Origin: Pisaster brevispinus
Lineage: Eukaryota; Echinodermata; Asteroidea; Forcipulatida; Asteriidae
Direction of reading: 5' to 3'
Length of the DNA stretch: 64,000 nt
Assembly: GCA_023634235.1 (NCBI GenBank)
Contig: JAMKCF010000006.1
Span: forward strand, 23,017,163 to 23,081,162
Below the pieces are notes generated by a model that saw only the letters and a list, made by a program, of their open reading frames with translations, searched no databases and had not been told where the DNA came from. Shown here in pieces: positions 8,147 through 21,500 of the stretch (its first letter is position 1; every line of letters starts with the position of its first letter). Both the position numbers and the translations under genes were made by a program.

Positions 8147-11100
8147 GCTTCTCAGAGTCCTCAGAGGTTACAAGAAAACAACACATTTAATATGCTAGTG
8201 TACTGAAGTGACGAATAACTACTGGGGAAAGATGTGAAAGGTCACAATAAAATTTACTAGCAAAGCTAGTTTGGGTTTTTTATACAAGGGAAAATGAGAA
8301 GAAGAATGTTATAGACAATGCTTGTAGAACAGGGTGACAGTGCAATGCTTTTAGAATGGGATTAAGGTGTAGAAAATGAAGAGTATTGCTTATTCTCTTG
8401 TCTTAATTATTTCAGTGGTAACAACACATTGATCAACAGTGACAGTGTCAGGTCTGATCCTTCAAATATCTAGATGAAGCACACCTATGATACCCCAGTT
8501 GTAGTTGTTATTAATGTATTAACTGTTGTTCCATTTGTTTTTGTTCACAATGTCCTTTAGTAGCTGACCTGGTTGAATCTGAGGAAGGGCTTGATGACTC
8601 TGTTCTATCTTTCGTGAGATGCTTGGGCTGTCAACTTTTTCAGAAGGAAAATTAGCACAGTTGAAGGAAGGGTTGTAAACATTATGGGAGAATGACTGAC
8701 TGGAGTATTTTCAGATAATTGTACCCATGGTAAGTACTTGCCTAAATTCAGTTTCCAATACAAATTCAATTTAAAATCTGATGGAAAAAAATAAGACATG
8801 CAACTGTACATTCATGAACAAGTTGATTCGTACCATAAAACAGCTAAACAAGAAAATTGCAACAATCAACTTTGAAGCAAGTACACTTTGAAATACCGAA
8901 AATCGTTTTTCTAACAGTTATTTTGTCTTTAGTGAATTAAATCTATGGGAAATGAATGTGTAGTTCTTCTGATATACTTGTGTTAGATTGCCCTAAAACT
9001 AAATAATAATTTGCCATATCCACTTATAAACATTTTCTAGATGATTTGATTGATTTCAACTAAGTGTGTATTTCTGTATTGTATTCTTTCATCAGACTGT
9101 TCCAATGGATGCAAACAGCTAGGTGTTCAAGATACAAGGCCATAAGTAGCCAAGTTGCAGAGCAGATGAATTCGTCCCCAACACATCAAAATTTAGCTTT
9201 TACATTATGTATATATGGCTCAAGACAATTTTGGGTGGCATTGTCGTTTCTATTTGTTGAAAACAAATTATAGAAGTAATGTTGTTTTTAAAGATACAAG
9301 CAGTCTCTGTTGTATCATTTACATGAACCATCATAAATCCAAAGGGCAATTTTTCCAACAATTTGGACATGTACAATGTTGTATTGTTATGTATCATTGT
9401 CAAGACGGAATGTACAAGTGCTCACATTTCCTCTCAATTTAGGTTAAGTTCCATACGTTTATGATGTAAGTACTTTGAATATTTGAAAAAACTTTAGATG
9501 GAAATATTGCATCAGGGAGATTAGTACCACATTCAATTTTGTAGTTTACTTGTAACAAATAAAACAACTCACCATCGAAGATATATCTTAAATATAGTAT
9601 AGTTTTATAACTCTCATCAAATTCCCACATTACAGAAAGAGTAACTAAAGTTACAACAACAACAAGTCTGAAGAGGGATTGTTGCTTTGCATCATTCAAA
9701 CCTTTGTTCAATGTATTGTTTGTTATACAACAATGGAATAGGACAGTACTTGCCAATCATTGAAGAAATAAAGATTGTGCAAACAGATGCACCAAATGCA
9801 GTAAAATTTTCTTCTGATTTATTGTCAACTGCTTTATGTGTTTTCTTCATTTCATATTTACATTCTAGAGTTAAGATTCTTGGGCGAAGATGTCAACGGT
9901 GGAGGGAGGTAGATAACTTTTAACAAAGTTATAAATGACAATTGCCAATACAAATTTTCAGCTAATTGAACCCCATGTTTTGGTTGTTTTATATAGCTCG
10001 AATAAAGTCAACTAATTGTTGGAAGGGCGAGGGATCTTGCATAAACGCCCAGCACACTTATTTATTTTTTTCACGCAAATTGCAAGAATCTTCCGGTGGT
10101 AGCCGTTTTTTATATCTTGTACATAGAGTTTTCAATTATTTCCAACGATAGATAGGTATAGGCCCTGTGATGGTGAATTAATCAAAGTTCCTGTCAACAT
10201 TGTTTTGAGTGTTCGTGACTGAAAGCTTTTTGCAACAGTTAGGGAAGCAATTTAATTGAAATCACACGCGTCCGTTTTTACATTCTTACCGATCCATGGC
10301 TTTATTAATCATGACAGTGTGGATGAAAACTTGTATACGTTTTTAAACTCCAAGTCGTCTCAAAATGCAGAAAAGTGTAATAATATTAAGTTAGTTATAT
10401 CACGGTTGAAGGGGTTTTGGGCTTTTCTCGATTTGTCATTACTGAAGTTGTATTTCCATCCCCAACCTGGTAAAAGGAACCAAAAACTAATAATGAACAA
10501 AACAAAAAAGTAATGTGCGCAAAATAATACGCGTGGCATCACAACGTTCTCCAATAGTTTTGATCAAGGCTTTTATAACAACTGAGACGTGATAATGATT
10601 ATGTCCATTACAGAATGAACTACATCTCCATGATTATTTTGCTCACAAATTTCCCACAGTAACTGTTGTTGTACAAACATGCATTGAATTCTAGAATCCA
10701 CGAATAGTTCTATATCTCCCTATTGCATACTACCGCCGAATTACAAAAACAATATATTGGTAATTTGTTTGTGGCTTGTATTTTGAAGAACAACAATTTG
10801 ACACACACACAAATATTTGACAATTTAAACCAAAAACAACACGCATTCGTTTTCGTCTTAATAATAATCTTGAATTTTTCACTGGGACCATCGCAATAAC
10901 CTGTAAAAAAGACTAACTATAATTATAAGACTCTTCCAACAATGAAGCTCATCAACTTGAAATTTCCCAATTTGTTTTCGTCATTGTGGTGGTATTGAAG
11001 GTTGATTTAAATAATTAAGTATCTCTTTTCCTTCAGAGGTAACTATCATTTGAGATACGAGACAAATCGTCAAAGATGATCCTAATGAATAAGTGTAGTA

Positions 11101-11660
11101 TTAAAAAAGTTGCACTTGAGTTATAGCCTGGACATGACTTTATATTACTTTAGTAGACCTATAAACACTATACAAACATTGTTTCATTTATTTAGTGCAT
11201 TGAGCGAAAACTGTGTTTTTGTTTTGTTTTGCTTTGTTTGTCGTTTGTTTTCTATGCATGTGCTGAAATGGACAGTGAGAAAGAGAATTTTTTAATTGAA
11301 GGTATAATGACGTGTATTTCATAAATTATTATGACCTACATACAGTACAAGTCATAACTTTGGTATATCTTAAAACTATGACCTACATTGTAGTCATAAA
11401 TATCACTTATTATCCCTCATAATATGACTTAGTTGGCACAAGTAATAAATCAACTTTTAATGTAAATCATAACATGAAATATACCGGTAATGCGTAAATA
11501 ATTAATACTAACTTTTAACTGTGATAGCGCATTTGTTGTCTCTCTTTGAAGCCCCAACATCTGTCAGGGTTAAAAAGCCTGTTCGATTTAAAAAGCGTGT
11601 GCACATTTTGAACTTGCTTGCGCTCAAGCAAAACATATTTTTAGATCCAAAACTAACTTT
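8147..11660. other. Long AT-rich interval with no gene seen
   Basis: No exon with convincing splice signals and conserved coding, and no RNA gene, was recognised in 3.5 kb. 11290-11470 contains diffuse cataattatgactt-type palindromes shared with 34161-34417 and 41868-42090, suggesting a decayed DNA element. Undetected small exons or UTRs are possible. Confidence 0.4.
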
Positions 11661-11677
11661 AGAGGGATGCGACCGGA

Positions 11678-11893
11678 GCGCAGCGGCGTAGCCAAGGGGA
11701 GAGGGGCCTGGTGTGGGGGGGGGGGGCACGCCCCCAAAATGTCCGGTTCCCCAAGGTGCCCCCACCCCACCACGAAAAAAAAAATCGCGATAGAAACAGA
11801 AAAAAGTATGGCCAGCCCATTTACAAACCCATTAAAAGCGCCCCCTCTACCCCCCCCCCCCCACTACCGAAAAAGTCCTGGCTACGCCACTGT
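11678..11893. mobile_element. Repeat with ggcgtagcca ... tggctacgcc ends
   Basis: The left end contains agcggcgtagccaagg and the right end cctggctacgccactg, an imperfect ~16-bp inverted pair. The interior is G- and C-homopolymer rich. A similar end (gttacgccactg) occurs at about 46218. It is probably a non-autonomous dispersed repeat; the class is uncertain. Confidence 0.45.
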
Positions 11894-12384
11894 TGTTTGT
11901 TGTCTTCTAAAAAAAACTTGTTCCAAATTAAAAAGGAGACCTCTTTTATTGTTTGTGTTTGTTCGTGTTCCGTTACAGCTTTTCTTTTATATTATAATAC
12001 TGCAGTGACGATTGGTGATCGTGAGAATAACGATGAAGCCCTGTATTTCAGAGCTGTTTGGCACCCCCTCTCGTGTTAAAAAATGGAGACGCTGCGTTCA
12101 ACTTTCGCAAAAATGCATATTCATTATAATTTCAACCCGCTTCTGAATATTCAATAAAACTGTTTATTTTGGAAACGATGCAAACACAGGGTAAGAAAAA
12201 CCTCCATGCATGATCCGACTTTACAAAAGGTGTCAGTGGACAGTTTTACGTAATATAAACTGTATTCACGTGACAGAATACGGTTGCTTTGAAAGCTAAT
12301 TAGCTTAACACAATAACTATCTTTGGCAAAACAATAGACACGACATTACGACTGCCTTGGACTGCCAGAGACTAACAAAGTTTT

Positions 12385-12394
12385 GCGCATGCGC
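12385..12394. promoter_or_regulatory. NRF1-like palindrome upstream of VPS16
   Basis: GCGCATGCGC matches the core of the NRF1 binding consensus. It lies 125 bp upstream of the VPS16 start codon. NRF1-type sites are common in TATA-less housekeeping promoters, which suits a ubiquitously needed trafficking gene. No TATA box is evident near the start. Confidence 0.5.
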
Positions 12395-12518
12395 TTTTTA
12401 GTCACAACCATCCGTGGTTTAGCTTCATACGTCGTGTTGGTTATATGCCTCTAAAAGAAGGAGGAGTGATGAAGTGATTCTTTGGGAAGTGAGGATTCGA
12501 AACTACAGAGAAAAGATA

Positions 12519-15500
12519 ATGGCGCATGTTACCGGGGATTGGAACCCCCTGGGGGAGGTGTTTTACCGGTAAGGAAGATATAATCACTCAAATTACGAAC
12601 GAGAATGTCACGATGGTCAAAGGCAAAACAAAAGTAGAATTATGTTGTGTTTTGTGTGTGCCATTTTGTTTGCCCAGTTTCCGGACAGTTGTTTTGGTGA
12701 CTGCCTCAGTTGAGATTTGTTAATGTAAATGTTATTTATTTATTGTCACCCGGATAAGGAACATGAGGTTTTTTTTTCTGAAAAAAATGAATTCTGTTAA
12801 AATTAAATGCTGTTATCAATTTTTTACAATGATTTTCAAGAATCGTGACTGAGTGATTGATGTTGAATCAGTTGATTGTGAATTCAATTGAAATGAATGA
12901 CTATAGTATACTACTAAAAAAAAAAGTACTAGAGTACTACATACTAGTTATAGTTTAATTAAAAAATGATAGGCCTTAAAATATATAGTGGGCCCACAGG
13001 TTGTTTAGCGCCCTCTTTGACGCATACAAGAGTAGCCAACATTATAAGGTATTCCTAATCTCCTTCCATCCATAACATCAGCAGTGGTTGAGCGGATGTG
13101 ATCCCTCTTCTCATAAAATGGACTCAGCGACCGACACTTCTTTTTTTCAACATTTTTCAATTTGTTTTCATCCCAAAGTATCAGAATATTCTATTATTTG
13201 AAATTGACTCCTGCATTTAATGGCACAGTACTACCTTTTTTTCTTCTGATTAGTGTCTCTCTAGATCTTCCTTTAAAGGGACATAAAATCCGAAATTGCT
13301 AATGGGCTGATTCTCATCTCGTAAATATGAGTCACATTGACAAACAATTGTTGGCATGGAACTAGACTAAGGTTTGAAAAATTTTAAGATGGTAAAAGAT
13401 TTTGAGCTCCAAAAACAGTCACTGCACATGTTCAATGATGTTCTGGCTTTATCATTTACTTTCCACTGCCCAATCTACCTACCTAAAATAAAATACTTGA
13501 TATTTATGATTAAAAAAGTCGCATCCCCTTAAGGTGATCCCGTGGCTGCCGCTTCCCAGGTTGTATCGTAAACTTGGGTGTGATCCCTGGCTACACGGCA
13601 AGTTAACAGTTGCATGGCTTCTGACTGGCACCCCCGAACAAAGATATTGACAAATAGGGAGACCGCCAACACAGGGCTGGATAGCTCAGTTGGTAGAGCT
13701 CCGGTACGTTAATCCGGAGGTCGTTGGTTCAAGTCCCGCTCCAGTCAATTTTTCTTTGTTCAAAACCCAAATTAATAAAAAAGTTACCCAGTCAGTTTCC
13801 CTTGTGGTTTATTACTTGATATCTAAAACAAAATGTACACATTATTTGATTTGAACCAAACAGAAAGTTGGAGCTGTACAGTATGGACAGAAGTTGGCAA
13901 GACGTCGCTGACCTCAAGAAGTTCAAGGTGGCTGCAGCCCCCTACGGAGGACCCATCGGTCAGTAGATCCCCTGATGAGTATTATTTGTTTCTATTGCTT
14001 TATATATAGAACAAATAATAATAAAAATGAGGAATCTCAATAAAAGTCAAGGATTAACACTTTTTTTTTGGTATCGGAAGACGGACCTTAAAGGGAAGGT
14101 ATACGTTTGGTAATGACTCCGAAAATTAGTGGCAATAAGAATTTACTTGGTAAGAAGTACAGCAGCTTTGGCTAGTATAATGCATTTTGAGAAACTTTTC
14201 ATTTCGAAGTACTGGGGTTATGGAAAAATTTATCACTTTTTATCCCCAAAAATTTGAATCTGAGAAGTGTTATGGCTGTTACACTTCTCAGATGGTGTAT
14301 TCCTATAGGGAATACTCTTCCTGCGTGGAAATATTCGCTCCGGTTTTTTGGTGATATCTAAAAAACGCGACCATCTTTTGAAGTGAAATTTTCACAGGTT
14401 AGTTTTATTGTATATACCTACATTTATATAGGATTAAAACAATCAAACAGTTCCAAAAACCAACTTTGCATTTAAAGTGTAAGTTCTAGCCGCAGACAGA
14501 CCTTAAGGGGTAAGTCCTAGCCGCAACCTTGTTTGCAGCTAATGGTTACCTTTCAGAGTTTATTGACTGTCCTGTATCGGAATGTGCAACTTTCCATGTT
14601 ACAAAAAGGCCCTTGTGGGGGTCTTTTACACAATGGGACAATGGACCCCACAAAGTTTTTCTTTGTTCAACCTGGGGTGGATTTCACAAAGAGTTAAGAC
14701 TAGTCTTATCTCGAGTTAGGATGAGTTACTCGTCCTAACTTATCTTTGTGAAATTGACCCCAGGACCCCCACAGAGGAATTCTTTAGAAAGGGGAATAAT
14801 AGAACAACAATAGCAGGACCCAATAAACCCGATCTGTATAGCTGTGTGTAGTTGCATGCACAAGACTCACTTCTTTATATGAGATCAAGAATGTCTTGTA
14901 AATCTGTCAAGATGCTTTTCCTGTGTTGCACAGCGCTTGTTCGTGATGAGAGTAAGTCAGCACATGTCCGTGGCTCCACCCGCCCAACTGTCTACATTTA
15001 CACATCATCTGGTAGAGAAATCTCACAGTTTCGGGTAAGTAGCTCACTCTGGTCTCATAGCAGCACTCAGAGCCACTACTGACATCTTTTATGACCTTAT
15101 CGAGAGGCAGTTCTTATAGATCTGTTTGTCTTAAGAAATGAGGTAAACATGCCATTGTGGATGTTCATTTGTAAGTTTGTGGGTTTTCAAAACAGCTGCT
15201 TAGGGCTCTGGCTTCAGTGTAGGTACCCTCCGCCATTTTGAAGCTTTATTAGAAAGTGTAATGGCTTCAAGATGGCTGATGTATTGTAGCCGTAGTCAAA
15301 GCCATGACTTCAATGTGTTGATGTTCTTCTATTTCACCTGTCCAGTGGGATAGTGGCCAGTTGTTGGAAATGGGGTGGTCAAGCAGAGAAGATCTTCTCT
15401 GCGTACAAGACGACGGCACCGTCTTGGTGTATGATATCTTCAGCACATTCCAGAGAAACTTCAGCCTTGGTCAGGTAAGTAAAGAAGTAAGATATGTCAT

Positions 15501-18500
15501 GGGCCAGTGGCCTTCACGGTCGAGTACATGGGATTCAAGTTCCAATGGCTGAATCATCAAAAGCGGGTGGAGCCACGGACATGTACTGGTTCCGGGTCAC
15601 GTAACCATAACTGCTTCTCTTAACCAAGGTGTGTAAAAGGGAACCTGAGAGAGGGCTGAGGTAGTATTGTGTTGGATTGCTTGCTTTATGGATTAACCAT
15701 AGAGGATTAACCAAAGAGCAATAGATTAGCTTAGCGCTAAGTTAAGCATTTTGGGTTGTCTGCTCCCAGGGGGTTGAGAAAGTTTGCAAAATGGTCTAAG
15801 TACGCCTGATGAACAGGAATAATGATATTGCAAAGCGCCTTGATCTAGCTACTAGGTTAGGTGCATTTTTGTACGCTTTAGAAGAACTAAGTGTTATTGC
15901 TGCAACTTATTGTCATCTCAACAAACAATCTACAACTCTGCCCATTCCCTTTCTCCCATCAGTCCAATCCATTGACTCATGTAAGTTATGTTCTCACTCC
16001 TGCTGCTCCTTCAGGAGGCTCGTGACACCAAGGTCTTAGAGTGCAAGATCTTCCAGGGTTTCGTGGGCACAGGTCTTGCCATTCTGACTGGGAGCTACCG
16101 ATTCTTTGTCATCAATAACATCGACGACCCTCATAGCCGTAAAATGGTTGAAGTGCCAGGTAAAAACACGCTCCTGCTTCGGATGTTTGGGGGGTTTTGG
16201 TATGGGTCTTTTTTGTTTTTAGTTGATCAGTAGACCTTTATAAGGATTCTAAATTACTGGTTATGGATCAAGAGTTGTCTTGAAAAAAATACTTGATTGA
16301 ATGAAAAACAATTTCAGAACTGCACACTCTAATATTCTGTTTTTCCGAGGCATGCAACTTTTCAGCTGATAAGCTCATTCCTCCTTTTCGTTCCAAAATA
16401 GTATTGTAGAAAACTTAAATCATGTACAAGTTTAAGTTAGGTTGAAAATTTCCTCTGTATTTTTGTGGGGCAATATTACAAAGTTGCATGTCTGTCCACG
16501 TGGCAGCTTGAAGAGAGTGTTAAAATTGGTGTACAACATCTATCATTTGGACAAATTGCAAAAATGTACTTTATAATTTTGAACATTGAGCCATCTTCTT
16601 CAACCATCCTTGTATTGGTTTAACTCTCCAGGTCTAGACTGTCCTCCCAGTAGTTGGTCCATCATCTGCCGAGACAGACACACCCAGATTCTTCTTGCCA
16701 AAGAGAGACAATTGTTCCTCCTGGACTACACAGATGTGCATGAACAGGTAAGAAGAGGTCCACCCTTTCTTTTCTTTATCATATTGTCCTCGTACTTTTC
16801 TTAAGGCTTACAGGTTACAGTGCAAAGTATTTTTGAGGTATCGTTGGTTTTAGTGCAAGAAAGATTGTGATAGTATGACATTGACTTCGTTTGGGGCAAG
16901 CTTTTGCGTAGCTACAAGAGACAGTGAACACAATTTCTGAGTGAGTGAGTATGGCACCATTGTACCAGGGTTTGCTCATCTGAAGGTTGGGGATACAAAA
17001 GCTTGCCCTGAATCTTGTGACAAAGCAACTGTCTCTGAGGAGTTCAAATTTAAGCAGTAACTTGTGACTAAACAAGTCTATGAACAAGACATTGTTCAAA
17101 TCTAACCATGCTAACTCGCAAATAGCAAAGAAGTTTAGAAATCAATGAAGGCCCCTCCGAATCAGGTGACTTTGAGTTTTTTTCTTTAAAATCCAGCAAA
17201 AACCAAGGGTATGGATTCTGCTTGGTCGGGGCAGATTTAATTTTAACATTGTCTTCTTGAGTAATTGACGGGTAAATGATTTGTCTTGTAGATGCTGGAA
17301 ACAAGAAGTAACATCAATGCTTTCATTGAGATGGCTGTATCCTTTGATAACCGTCTTCTGGCCCTCTTTGCCGACACAGGACTTCTTTGGATTGGATCCT
17401 CCGATCTTCAGGTATAAACAAATTGTTTTCACCCAATGATTCGAAATGCTTAGACAGTTGTAAAAAGGTCACTATAGATGACATAGAGTAGCACTTAAAA
17501 CAAAACAACCTGAAGATGCATCTGTTTAATGAACATCTCAGCTCATTTTTTTTTTTAGATTTCGGATTACTGTTTTTATGCAGCACCTCTTTTTCACTAT
17601 TTCTCGCTTTTGCACCATCAGAAGACATCCAGGGAGGAACTTTATTATTGGAGCAAGCGTCATGAGCACTTTTGTGTTTCTGAATCTTCTCAATCTTTGC
17701 CGTTCCTCTTTTGCAGAATTAGTTTACACTGCTCGCTTAACTTGCTCTCTCTCTCTCTCTCTCTCTCTGAGTTTGGCTTGAATTCTTGTTCCCTTTGGTA
17801 GAAAGTCTACTGTGAGTTTGACACCAAGAGCCAGATGAGGCCCAAGCAGTTAGCATGGTGCGGTACGGGAGCCGTGGTTGGCTACTGGGAGAACCTCCTT
17901 CTAGTCATCGGACCTCACAAAGACTGGATCAAATATCCTTTAAAACAACTTTTAGAAATTGCTGTCCGATTTATTTGTTGCTTTTATTTTTATTAGATTT
18001 GTATTATTACCGTTTGTAATTATATTTTTCTTGTCATCAAACCAAGGGAGCCTCAAAAAGGACTAGCACTGTGACCCATAGGCCTGTAGATACCTGTGTA
18101 GAGAGGATGCTGAAGAAAATAGCCTACATACCAAGCAATCCTGATGTTAGGGGAAAACAGTCAAAACACAAACTGAGAAAGTCTCATGATTGTGAAGTGG
18201 ATTGAATCTGACAAGAATGTGGGTTTTTTTTCAATGTAAATGTAGTAAAACAAATGTAACAAATAATTCTAGAAAATTATGACTCTAAGATTTTCTTAAC
18301 TGTTATGAATCACATTCAACATGGACAGTGATGCCTACCTGGTACCAGAAGCAGACGGAGTACGTATTGTGGACACTCACACTCATGAGTTACTACAACG
18401 AGTACCAGGTGAGTTCTTACACCATCTGTGTTTTCTTGTTGACCGTACCTTGTCTTCATTCATGAGAAATCAAAGACTTTTTTTTTAGTCTCAAGTGCTA

Positions 18501-21500
18501 AACTGTAAACTATTTCCAATTAGTTTGACTTTTACTCTCCTGATATTGGGCCAAAGAAAAAAATGTGGCTGTGTCCCAAATGCAAGAATGTTACCTAATT
18601 TAAAAATAATATTGGGTTGAACAAAGACAAATTGACTAGAGCGGGACTTGAACCTGTGACCTCCGGATTATTTTGCTGGCGCTCTACCAACTGAGCTATC
18701 TAGCCCTTTGTTGGCAGTCTCCCTTTTTCTGTCAATATCTTTGTTTGTGGGTGCCAGTCAGAAGCCATTCAACCTGTAACCGCCATATAGCCAGGGATCA
18801 CACCCAACTTTACAGTAGAACTTAGGGAAGCGGCAGCAGAGGGATCACTGGAGGGCGCAGGTTCAAGTCACGCTCAATTTTTCTTTGTTCAGCCCAAAGT
18901 TACTTTAAAACTTACCCAGATTCCTGTGTAGCTTGTTACTTGATATTCAAAAGTACTCGGTATTCTTTGTAAGTGTTTTTGTTCTCTTTTCCTGACAGTT
19001 GTTGTGGAGGAGATTTTCAAGATTGGTTCTATGGCACCTGGTGCGATGCTCTTTGAAGCCTCCAAGGAATTTCAGGTATGGAATGCACATGTTCATATAT
19101 CACTAACTGAAATTTACGTCCATGAGCCACAACAAGACATAAGACTACACTTAGAGGAGATAATAATTTCATTTTTATTTCATTTATTAACTCTCCGAAA
19201 AGTGAACCTAATCACTATACTAGCCATGAACCCCATGGAGAAAAGGCAAGGAAGGAAGTTTCAGTTTTAGATGTGAGAGAAAACCCCCAGAGAAATATTC
19301 CAGGGGAAAACCCCCAATTGAGTAGGGACGAAGCCAATCCACAAAGTGCCCCTGACGGGATTTGAACCGAGGTCCCAGAAGTGAAAGGCAAGGAAAGATA
19401 CAACACGCCAACCCGACAACCTTGTAATAGTTTACAAGTGACAACTGTGTTTTCCTCTTAAAATATCTTCTTGAAAGACCTAGTGGTTCTGAGAAGAACC
19501 AGAGGTGAGATCAGTCTTGATGTTTGCAGAGCAGTCACTTTTGGGAGCCAATCATGCCTAAATACATGTAAATAACAGTAATCCCCATATTTGTTTTTGG
19601 ACAGAAAGAGAGTCAGAAGGCCGATGAGTATATCCGGATGGTCAAGGACCAGCTGTCATTGGCCGTTGACCAGACTATCGAGGCAGCGGGGTGTGAGTAT
19701 GAGCCGGCAACTCAAAGAATGCTCCTCAGGGTGAGTTGGTCATCAAGTCCTTCAATAGGTCTTTATCATGGAGAGTGGCCATCTTGGGTTTTTTTTTCTC
19801 CCATTAAATCCAATGTCCGAATGTAACCAAAGCGAGGCTGGATGGACAGAGTAGTCTGGTCCCTTTTTGGTACATTGAGAACCAGTACTCATTACTACTT
19901 TTACAAACAGGGGAACATGATAGATGGTGGCAACATGATGAAAGTTTATTTGTAATAGATATTACATGATTATGACTGCATTTATTGTTGGAATTTTCTT
20001 TACATGCTGAATCCAACAGCGAAATTTCTTGCAAAGGGAACATATTGCACATTTCCCATGGTAACATACTTCATGAATCTCAGTCTAGAGAGTTGTTGTT
20101 TATTTTGTTTTCTTAACATTTAGTCAATAAAAGACAGTTGCTCAAAAGCAGTAAAATCAACCCACACTGGGTATTATTGCCATGCAGAATAGCATTGCAA
20201 TCTGAAGACTTAAATAAATACCATCAACTTGCATCCAGTACAATATGGTGCTGTATTAAAATGGATGATAGCAAATGTTTAGTAATGTAGTGTGACGAGT
20301 GTCATAAACTTTGCACAGTTTGTTTAATACTGTTGTTATTTCATGAGTAAATAGATTTAGAGGGAGCCCACGCTATTTCACGCTTGGCATTCCACTGACC
20401 CGCCATTGGCGAAAATCCTTATGGGTCATTTGCATATGAATGTCCGATTGGAATACGTTTGCTGTCTAAGCTAATTAGTGACAGTGTATGATGGGTCAGC
20501 ACCATTGTCTCAATGGGCTCCTTAGTCTCAATGGACAGAGATGCTTCTCGTTGAGCCGTTTCGCATGCTTTTGTGCGAATGTGCGCCCTCTTGTCTTATT
20601 ATTAACTCTGTGGGTTATTTTCATCAAGTTGTTGTCATTTTTTTAGGCTGCCTCCTTCGGCAAGTGTTTTCTGACCAACCTGAATCCAGAGAAGTTTGTC
20701 AACATGTGTAAATTGCTGAGAGTTCTCAACTCGGTGAGGGAGTACCACGTTGGAGTTCCACTCAGCTATGAACAGTATCCTTTGCTACCTCAATGTTTGT
20801 CATGATCCCTGGGTGTGATACTGAGTTACAATGCTGGGTCGGATTATACCAAAGAGGTACCAGAATTTTGTTCTTTAGCCTCAGGAATCAAACAAGATGG
20901 CTGTATTGTTCTAAACGTTGTAGTATGTCGTTGCCGTGCGGTTTAGGGCATCAAACTCGAGTTCTGATGGCTGAGTCATCAGAGTGTGGGGTCAAATCCC
21001 AGTCGTGACACTTGTGTTCTTGGGCAAGACACTTGACTTGAATTGCTTCTCATCACTTGGGAGTAAATGGGTACACTGTGAGGGTAGAGGTTGTTGGTGT
21101 GAATGATTAGCAACCTGTACCTCAGTTTGGCTTCTGGTGCTGTGCTGCATATTGCTAAGGAGATGGTTTCAGGAGTGCTTAAGGCCAAATGAATACGGGT
21201 AGTAATAGTGTAAGATGCTTTGAGTTTGATACAATGTTTAAAAGCGCCGAACAAATGCCTATTATTAATTATGTCAATGAAACTGTTTTGTTTCGTCAGG
21301 TTCAGATTTTGGTAGAACAATTACTTCTTCACAATTTGAAAAAAATACTCCATTAACAAATTATCAAAATTTTATAAAACAACCAGTATCGCATAAAGAA
21401 ATATTTAAAGTAGTTTGATTCCTGAAGTGTTTTTGCAGACTCAAACGCTTGACTTTGCCAGTGTTAATCGACAGGTAAGATTTTCATATTTTTTTATTTT

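Noticed and set aside
13678..13750. Functional tRNA-Asn gene
   Set aside because: The anticodon loop has nine bases, and the head is embedded in a body and tail that recur elsewhere, so it is a SINE head.
17933..17942. Treating AAATATCCTTT as coding continuation or a GT donor for VPS16 exon 8
   Set aside because: No nearby GT restores collinearity with VPS16; only the AT-AC choice gives a gapless junction.
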